A DNA stretch of 49,545 nucleotides, from assembly GCA_945871445.1 (NCBI GenBank), contig CAMBWI010000011.1, positions 1 to 49,545 on the forward strand. Reading direction: 5' to 3'. The notes beneath the pieces are model-generated. The model had not been told where the DNA came from and made no database searches. It was given only the letters and a program-made list of their open reading frames with translations. A program made the position numbers and the translations under genes. The DNA is from Singulisphaera sp. GP187. GTDB lineage: Bacteria > Planctomycetota > Phycisphaerae > Phycisphaerales > SM1A02. Below, piece by piece: positions 44,260 through 49,545 of this stretch (position 1 is the stretch's first letter; the number at the start of each line of letters is the position of its first letter).

Positions 44260-45804
44260 CTATTTGATTACTTTCAAGCGAATCGTTGGATCGAGATCTG
44301 CGCTGGGTTGCGAAACGAGGTCATATCCGTCCGAATCCACCATAGTGCATCTGACAAGTTCGCCTGCGGCAAGTGGTTCACGACTGATGACATGAGTGAG
44401 TCCGTCGATTGATGGAGCTTGGTGATATGCGCGACCGGTGTACATCATGGTTGCCTTGTTGACCCCAGTTGTCGATCGCCCCTTCGTCGCGCCGCGCGAA
44501 GGTCCATCAATCAATACATCAAATTCCGACCGTTGCTCGGCGACAAAGAGGGCGTTTTCGAATGCAATTGATTGCTGCAATTCCATCAATTCACCTTCGC
44601 GTCGTTTGCTGTCTTCATCGGACACACGCAGAGAAAGATCGGCGTGCATCGTTCCAGATGGCGTCCCGTCCTCGCAGGAATATCGAAAGACACCCATCGC
44701 ATCAAACTGCGACCTGTCAATAAATGCAAGCAATTGCTGGTGATCTTCTTCGGTCTCTCCAGGATGCCCAGTGATAAAAGTTGTTCGAATCGACATTCCT
44801 GGAATGCGCTCGCGCAATTCTTGCACGATGCTTTCTTGATGTTCCGCAGTGACATTTCGACGCATGAGATTCAACATTCGATTTGTGGCATGTTGCAGAG
44901 GCATATCGATGTATTTCACAACACTGGAAAGTCGCGCGATTGCGTCCATCATTGCTGGGGTGAAGTTGGATGGATATGCGTACATCAATCGCACCCATCC
45001 GCCGCCGACTTCTTGAACCACTGAATCGAGTTTTTCCAACATTCCAACCAAGCCGCCTTCATCGCCGATGTCCATCCCCCAACTGGTCGTGTCTTGTCCG
45101 ATCAAATTCAATTCAAAGACTCCGTCATTCAAAAGCATGCGCGCTTCATTGGCAATCGAATCGGAAGTTTTTGAACGCATCTTTCCGCGAATCGATGGGA
45201 TTGTGCAGAACGAACAGCGTTGATTGCATCCTTCTGAAACTCGTAAGTATGCCCAATGTCGTGGCGTCAATCGAATGCGATTTTCGTCTCCTTCGAAATA
45301 GCCAATTCCTCGACCATCCTTGCCTTGCACGGTCAATCCAACTGTTGGAATACCGCGTGCAGATGCAGCAAGAAGTGCGTTGGATGAAATCCAATATCCA
45401 GGACGAGCCCCATCTTCGCCAAGTGTTTCGCGAACAACGGTCGACCCTCGCACAGCATCGATGACATGATCGCGATCAAAGACTCCTATGAGCGCGTCAA
45501 TTCCAGGAGCCCATTCCAAGATTTTCGCGCGGTGTCTTTGCACCAAGCATCCCGCTACGACGACACGCTTCAGTTCGCCACGCTTCTTGCGTTCGAGAGC
45601 ACCACGAATGACTTCGAGTGATTCGTCTTTGCTTGCTTCCAGAAATCCACATGTGTTCACGACAATTGCGTCGGGATTTTGATTTTCGTTGACTAGCTTC
45701 AATCCGTCGTTCGCCAAGAGCCCCAGCATTTTTTCGCTATCGACCAAGTTCTTGGGGCATCCCAAACTGACGAAAGCCACTCGTTGAATTCCATCACTGC
45801 TCAT
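44260..45804 (-). CDS. rimO: ribosomal protein S12 methylthiotransferase
   Basis: RimO adds a methylthio group to an aspartate of ribosomal protein S12. The 514 residues have the UPF0004 domain (FVSLGCPKNLVDSEKMLGLL, VNTCGFLEASKDES, VVVAGCLVQRH) with three cysteines, the radical-SAM motif in SEGCNQRCSFCTIPSIRGK, and a C-terminal TRAM-like segment. The frame opens far upstream at 45918; three methionines at 45831, 45822 and 45804 are candidates. I take 45804 because it clears the nadD fusion stop at 45815; the others would overlap it by a few bases. Residues around the radical-SAM core fit RimO better than MiaB. Confidence 0.92.
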   Translation of the reverse strand: MSSDGIQRVAFVSLGCPKNLVDSEKMLGLLANDGLKLVNENQNPDAIVVNTCGFLEASKDESLEVIRGALERKKRGELKRVVVAGCLVQRHRAKILEWAPGIDALIGVFDRDHVIDAVRGSTVVRETLGEDGARPGYWISSNALLAASARGIPTVGLTVQGKDGRGIGYFEGDENRIRLTPRHWAYLRVSEGCNQRCSFCTIPSIRGKMRSKTSDSIANEARMLLNDGVFELNLIGQDTTSWGMDIGDEGGLVGMLEKLDSVVQEVGGGWVRLMYAYPSNFTPAMMDAIARLSSVVKYIDMPLQHATNRMLNLMRRNVTAEHQESIVQELRERIPGMSIRTTFITGHPGETEEDHQQLLAFIDRSQFDAMGVFRYSCEDGTPSGTMHADLSLRVSDEDSKRREGELMELQQSIAFENALFVAEQRSEFDVLIDGPSRGATKGRSTTGVNKATMMYTGRAYHQAPSIDGLTHVISREPLAAGELVRCTMVDSDGYDLVSQPSADLDPTIRLKVIK

Positions 45805-45814
45805 TCTTGGAATA

Positions 45815-47167
45815 CTAGGCATAGAGTCCATGTTCACGAATCCATTCCTCGACTGCGGGCGAGACGAGGTCGCCGATGTTCTGGCCTGACCGCAGGCGTG
45901 ATCTGATCTCAGTCGCACTCAAATCGACTGATTCAAAGGGTAAAACGGACTTTTCCCATCGCTCACCATCTTCGCCAAGCCGCGAAAATTTCTCTTCAAG
46001 TTGGGCTGCAAGTTGACGTGCTGCAAGGGGAGGCCGAGGCACAATCGCAATTGTCGCCAATACGTGGTCAATTTCACGCCACTCTTTCCACAGATCGAAT
46101 TGCAATGCTTGATCCGCGCCGATCAACAAAATGAGATTCTCTCTGCTGGCACCGCACTCGCGTGCGATTTCTCGCAGTGTGTCTACGGTGAATGATTCTC
46201 CACTTCGATTCACTTCGCGCGGATCGATCACGACATCTGGTATTTCTGAAAATGCGAGAGTTGCCATCGCAAGCCTGTGTTCGATCGTTGCCGCTGCAAC
46301 TCCGTCGCGAAGTGGACTCTGTCGCGCAGGGATGATCACAACACGGTCGCATTCAAGAAATTTCGCCGCCTCCAAGACCATCTGCGCATGTCGACGATGA
46401 GGTGGGTCGAATGTTCCGCCGAAGATCAGCGTGCGCTCTGGCCGATCGAGCTTGGATAAAATTGCCGACAATTCGAGGCTTAAGTTGCGTAGTGCGTCCC
46501 GAGCCGATGCACCGATCGCCGCAAGCTTTGCAATTCGATTTGGGCGCGAAATAAGAGCAGTTGCAAGCGATGCGATATCGAGCGAACCATTGATACGAAC
46601 AAGCCCAGCGATCCACGGTGGAATATCTGTGGTGTGATCGTCGCTCACTGCGCGCAGAACTCCCCAATTCCAACCGCGCTGTGTCGCAAGTGATGCGAAC
46701 GCAGCAGATTCCATGTCAACCATTCCAGCACCTGTTTGATCACGCAGTCTTCGCTTTGAAGATTGATCCGCACAGGGTTTGTCGACCGATGCGATCACAG
46801 TCGTGAGATTTGATCGCAGCGGTGGACAAAACGAAGGACTTGGACGGCAATATTCTGCACCGGCACCAATGATCATCTCCGCGCTTCGCACACTTGCGAC
46901 GGTCAATGTCGGGTCGAGCGATCCCGCAAGTCCGGCAAGAATTACGATTCGACCCGCTGGAGAATCAGAAGCGCTCTTCGTTTTTTTCGATTGTGCCCAG
47001 CGCCAAACTGCGCCCGGTCCCACCCCGATGCATTCAAATAATGCAGGGATTCCAGACTTTCTAAAGCCAGATTCGATGATGCGCATTTCGAAACGGGTTG
47101 GCACAAGAATCAGCGGGGGGAGCTGAGATTCGCGATTCTGTTCAAGTTTGGGAATTTGTAAATTCAT
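45815..47167 (-). CDS. nadD: fusion of MTA/SAH-type nucleosidase domain and nicotinate-nucleotide adenylyltransferase
   Basis: One uninterrupted frame of 450 residues joins two enzymes. Residues about 15-235 resemble purine/MTA/SAH nucleosidases: LVPTRFEMRII, VILAGLAGSLDP, GAGMVDMESAAFA (151-156 DMESAA) and RAVSDDHTTDIPP. Residues about 245-450 are NadD: TLIFGGTFDPPHRRHAQMVL with HRRH for the usual HxGH, IIPARQSPLRDG, VNRSGESFTVDTLRE, LLIGADQALQFDLWKEW and DLSATEIRSRLRSGQ. NadD makes NaAD from nicotinate mononucleotide and ATP. The nucleosidase half could also be a futalosine hydrolase or hopanoid-linked phosphorylase type. It heads the operon with rimO. Confidence 0.88.
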   Translation of the reverse strand: MNLQIPKLEQNRESQLPPLILVPTRFEMRIIESGFRKSGIPALFECIGVGPGAVWRWAQSKKTKSASDSPAGRIVILAGLAGSLDPTLTVASVRSAEMIIGAGAEYCRPSPSFCPPLRSNLTTVIASVDKPCADQSSKRRLRDQTGAGMVDMESAAFASLATQRGWNWGVLRAVSDDHTTDIPPWIAGLVRINGSLDIASLATALISRPNRIAKLAAIGASARDALRNLSLELSAILSKLDRPERTLIFGGTFDPPHRRHAQMVLEAAKFLECDRVVIIPARQSPLRDGVAAATIEHRLAMATLAFSEIPDVVIDPREVNRSGESFTVDTLREIARECGASRENLILLIGADQALQFDLWKEWREIDHVLATIAIVPRPPLAARQLAAQLEEKFSRLGEDGERWEKSVLPFESVDLSATEIRSRLRSGQNIGDLVSPAVEEWIREHGLYA

Positions 47168-47181
47168 AGAAAGAAAGATGA

Positions 47182-47209
47182 TTGCTGCTTCAGGGTTGAA
47201 CGCTATACT
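47182..47209 (+). promoter_or_regulatory. probable tRNA-Glu promoter
   Basis: TTGCTG at 47182-47187 and TATACT at 47204-47209 are 16 bp apart; the -10 box matches sigma-70 at five of six positions. It ends 11 bp before the first base of tRNA-Glu(CUC), a distance expected for transcription starting near the tRNA. Confidence 0.55.
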
Positions 47210-47220
47210 CTTCGCCCCTC

Positions 47221-47295
47221 GGCCTCATCGTCTAGCCCGGTCTAGGACACGTCCCTCTCACGGATGGAACAGGGGTTCAAATCCCCTTGGGGTCA
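47221..47295 (+). tRNA. tRNA-Glu (anticodon CUC)
   Basis: The acceptor stem GGCCTCA pairs with TGGGGTC, counting G-U pairs, before discriminator A at 47295. The anticodon arm is CGTCC-CTCTCAC-GGATG with anticodon CTC for GAG codons. The T-arm is AGGGG-TTCAAAT-CCCCT. CCA is not encoded. Confidence 0.93.
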
Positions 47296-47309
47296 TTGGT
47301 ATATTGGGA

Positions 47310-47334
47310 GTTCCCACGGTGTGAGAGTGGGAAC
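47310..47334 (+). other. inverted repeat between the two tRNA-Glu genes
   Basis: GTTCCCAC (47310-47317) and GTGGGAAC (47327-47334) form a perfect 8-bp stem with a 9-base loop. No T-run follows, so it is not a typical terminator; it may guide processing of a common tRNA precursor. Confidence 0.6.
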
Positions 47335-47385
47335 GAATGGTTTGGTTTCGCTTGTTTTGTGCTTGATTTGTGTCAGTTTGGTATT

Positions 47386-47460
47386 GGGCCCATCGTCTAG
47401 CCTGGTCCAGGACACCTCCCTTTCAAGGAGGACACATGGGTTCGAATCCCATTGGGCTCA
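47386..47460 (+). tRNA. tRNA-Glu (anticodon UUC)
   Basis: The acceptor stem GGGCCCA pairs with TGGGCTC before discriminator A at 47460. The anticodon arm is CCTCC-CTTTCAA-GGAGG with anticodon TTC for GAA codons. The T-arm is ATGGG-TTCGAAT-CCCAT. CCA is not encoded, and five T follow directly. Confidence 0.95.
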
Positions 47461-47611
47461 TTTTTCGGTTTCTGCTTCGGTTTCTGCTTCGGCTAATCTT
47501 GCGTGTTTTTGGGTATTTTTGCCCTTGGGTGCGTTATTCGCCGCAGCAATTATTTCGTTTCGTAGCAAAAGAATTGCTTTTCAGTAAAACTGGGGTAAGT
47601 TTCAACATTCT

Positions 47612-49087
47612 ATGTATTTCCCACGCAACCATTTATCGTTCGTAATCGCTGTCTTGTGCTCTGCACACTCCGCATCCGCTGCTGTTCGTTATGTCGACGC
47701 ATCGCTCGTCACGGGATTGAACAATGGCACATCATGGACTGATGCGTATCAAGGATCAACTGCAGTTGTGACTGCATTGAGTGCGAGCGTTTCTGGCGAT
47801 CAGATTTGGGTGAAGGCAGGAACATATAAACCAACGACCACCTCGACGCGAACCATTTGGCACACGATGAAGACTGGTGTTGCGCTGTATGGCGGATTCG
47901 CCGGCAACGAGACAATGGTGAGCGAGAGAAACATCGCAGCGAATGTCACCACGCTTACCGGAGATTTGCTTGGCAACGATAATGGGACTGTCACCAACAT
48001 GGCGGACAACGCGTATCACGTTGTCGTCGCAAGTAGTGTTGCAAACACTGCGATTCTCGATGGATTCTCAATCGTCGGTGGATATGCCAACGGCGCAACG
48101 GCATCCAATTATGACAAGGGCGGCGGCATTTTGATTCTCACCAGCGGAAGTCCAACCGTTCGAAATTGCAAATTCATCGGCAATCGCTGCACATTTGGTG
48201 GTGGCGCGGGATACATCTTCGGAGCCAATGGAACATTCCAAAGTTGTGAATTCACTGACAATGTTGGCGGGACATACGGCGGAGCATTTGATACCAACCA
48301 AACCACCGTCACATGGGAAAGTTGCATCTTCACAAATAATTCGGCGTCACGCGCTGGCGCAATCGAGTCGTATGGAAGTTCGCAAACGAAAATCACCAAT
48401 TGTGTGTTTCGTTTGAACAAAGCGACGAGCACGAATTCTGGTGGCGCAATTTGGGCGGGCACAACTTCGACTGTCACAGTTCGCGATACGACATTTGTTG
48501 GCAACACGACGACTGCAACAACTGGTGCAGGTTTTTACAACACAAGCGGATCAAGCACGCTGGCCAACTGCATATTCTGGGGCAACACAGGCTCTGGCGG
48601 TGCGACTGCAAATAATCAAATCACCGCTGCGGGAGGGACTAATACGGTCAGTTATTCCCTCGTTCAAGGCGGAGCAACAGGAACTGGCAACGTGAACGTC
48701 GATCCACTTTTCGTCAATCTTGCAACTGGCGATCTTCACTTGCAGGCAACATCTCCCGCGATCGATGCGGGCAGCAATTCCTTGATTCCTGCGGGAATTA
48801 CTGTCGATCGCGATGGGCTCACTCGTCGCTTCGACATCACAACAGTGGTCGATACAGGAGTTGGTCCAGCGCCAGTTGTTGATATGGGCGCATACGAAGT
48901 CCAAGGACCGCCACCTCCTCCACCATGCCCTGGGGATTTGAATCACGATCAAGTTGTGAGTGGCCCTGATCTTGCAACTCTGCTTTCAGCTTGGGGGACC
49001 GCAGGAGGCGATGTGAACGGCGATGGCTATACCGATGGTGGCGACCTGACCGAAGTGCTTTCAGGTTGGGGTCAGTGTCCTCTATAA
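47612..49087 (+). CDS. secreted parallel beta-helix protein with dockerin-like C-terminus
   Basis: The 491-residue protein has a signal peptide with likely cleavage after SAHSASA. The body opens with VRYVDASLVTGLNNGTSWTD, the usual beginning of this right-handed beta-helix (pectate-lyase-like, choice-of-anchor) family, and repeats rungs such as SPTVRNCKFIGNRCTFGGGA, TKITNCVFRLNKAT and STLANCIFWGNT. After a Pro-rich linker (QGPPPPPPCPG) come two calcium-loop-like repeats, DLNHDQVVSGPDL and DVNGDGYTDGGDL, close to type I dockerins and common in Phycisphaerales surface proteins. It may bind or cut polysaccharides, or be structural; no catalytic residues can be assigned. Confidence 0.88.
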   Translation: MYFPRNHLSFVIAVLCSAHSASAAVRYVDASLVTGLNNGTSWTDAYQGSTAVVTALSASVSGDQIWVKAGTYKPTTTSTRTIWHTMKTGVALYGGFAGNETMVSERNIAANVTTLTGDLLGNDNGTVTNMADNAYHVVVASSVANTAILDGFSIVGGYANGATASNYDKGGGILILTSGSPTVRNCKFIGNRCTFGGGAGYIFGANGTFQSCEFTDNVGGTYGGAFDTNQTTVTWESCIFTNNSASRAGAIESYGSSQTKITNCVFRLNKATSTNSGGAIWAGTTSTVTVRDTTFVGNTTTATTGAGFYNTSGSSTLANCIFWGNTGSGGATANNQITAAGGTNTVSYSLVQGGATGTGNVNVDPLFVNLATGDLHLQATSPAIDAGSNSLIPAGITVDRDGLTRRFDITTVVDTGVGPAPVVDMGAYEVQGPPPPPPCPGDLNHDQVVSGPDLATLLSAWGTAGGDVNGDGYTDGGDLTEVLSGWGQCPL

Positions 49088-49180
49088 GATTTTTGCTCGA
49101 AGAGTGATCGAATTCTGTTTCTTCAGAGTGTGAGAAGGCGCAATCGAAGCCTTCGCTAACATCACCCATAAGGTGATGGC

Positions 49181-49545
49181 GTGAATCTTTTTCAAGACGC
49201 AGTGACGCAAAGCACTCGAGATTGGCCGAGCGAGCGATTCGAATTGCTCTGGCAACAAGTCGTTGTTGCTGCGCCAACTGGGCCATTCACAATTGAACAA
49301 GTCGCAGCAATGCCAGTGATCACACATCCTGATTGGGGGAATGTTCCCGCAAGTGCGTGGGTGCAGATCACTGGAAAATTGGAACAGCGAACACCGATGG
49401 GATCTGTGCATCCCGACGGAGAAGAATGGTTCGTGCGAACGAGCGAAGGAAATCCAATCGCCGTCTATGTGATGACGCAGTCGCAGTATCCAGTGGGATC
49501 GCTCGTTTCAATCATTGGGCGAGATGCTGGAACAATTCGTTTGGC
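49181..49545 (+). CDS. unknown protein, cut by the right edge
   Basis: From GTG 49181 the frame stays open to the window end, giving 121 codons. AAGGTGA at 49170-49176 could act as ribosome site, and a stop in the same frame at 49169 rules out a longer start. The visible part has no signal peptide and runs through NLFQDAVTQSTRDWPSERFE to a beta-rich region (WVQITGKLEQRTPMGSVHPD, YVMTQSQYPVGSLVSIIGR) that looks like an OB-fold barrel. I do not recognise a family. The 93-bp gap before it holds a weak 6-bp inverted repeat (49134-49154) and nothing else. Confidence 0.65.
   Translation, partial: MNLFQDAVTQSTRDWPSERFELLWQQVVVAAPTGPFTIEQVAAMPVITHPDWGNVPASAWVQITGKLEQRTPMGSVHPDGEEWFVRTSEGNPIAVYVMTQSQYPVGSLVSIIGRDAGTIRL

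Overview
The window reads as bacterial chromosome, most probably from a planctomycete of the class Phycisphaerae. Pointers are a TPR protein carrying two RNA-polymerase alpha C-terminal domains, a secreted beta-helix protein ending in the dockerin-like GDLN/DVNGDG repeat common in Phycisphaerales, an McsA/McsB pair outside Firmicutes, LPS genes (lpxA, kdsA), and a gene order unlike Proteobacteria. This placement is inferred from protein features only; no 16S gene is present. Genes are dense, often overlap by 4 bp (ATGA), and mostly lack strong Shine-Dalgarno sequences. I see no IS element, prophage, CRISPR array or gap above 300 bp without a gene.

Layout. 1-1.6 kb: a von Willebrand A protein (cut by the left edge) with a DoxX membrane protein. 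1.7-9.7 kb: tRNA-Leu, class II DAHP synthase, two ketoacyl synthases in tandem (the first without the catalytic histidines), a membrane protein, an isolated short nuoG and a MATE transporter. 9.8-10.8 kb: the TPR/double alpha-CTD gene with its own terminator. 10.9-20.5 kb: a molybdenum-cofactor island: moeA-moaC-mog leftward; moaD-moaE-fdhD-molybdoenzyme-mobA rightward; then moaA, a TauE/SafE permease and a MOSC protein. It supplies most steps from GTP to bis-MGD and holds one molybdoenzyme, of the FdhF/YdeP type.

20.6-29.1 kb: SpoIID-like lipoprotein, riboflavin synthase, PP2C/RsbU phosphatase, pterin dehydratase, the kdsA-mcsA-mcsB operon, a DUF1444-like gene with a 59-codon small gene behind it, and a leucine-rich lipoprotein. 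29.2-35.3 kb: ileS (zinc finger decayed), a PpiD-like anchor protein overlapping a tRNA-binding OB-fold protein, and rpsD with a strong terminator. 35.4-41.8 kb: purF, a 39-bp tandem repeat, a metallo-hydrolase, lpxA, lipB and lepA. 41.8-47.2 kb: two paralogous Skp/OmpH-like proteins, one with a 12-bp tandem repeat encoding STQP units, then an operon of a nucleosidase-NadD fusion, rimO and a secreted protein. 47.2-49.5 kb: two tRNA-Glu genes, the beta-helix protein and a gene cut by the right edge.

The most unusual items are the TPR/double alpha-CTD protein, the ketoacyl synthase pair behind DAHP synthase, the nucleosidase-NadD fusion, the compact molybdenum island, the two in-gene or near-gene tandem repeats and the IleS missing its zinc ligands. 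Function calls rest on recognised motifs read by eye; no database search was possible.
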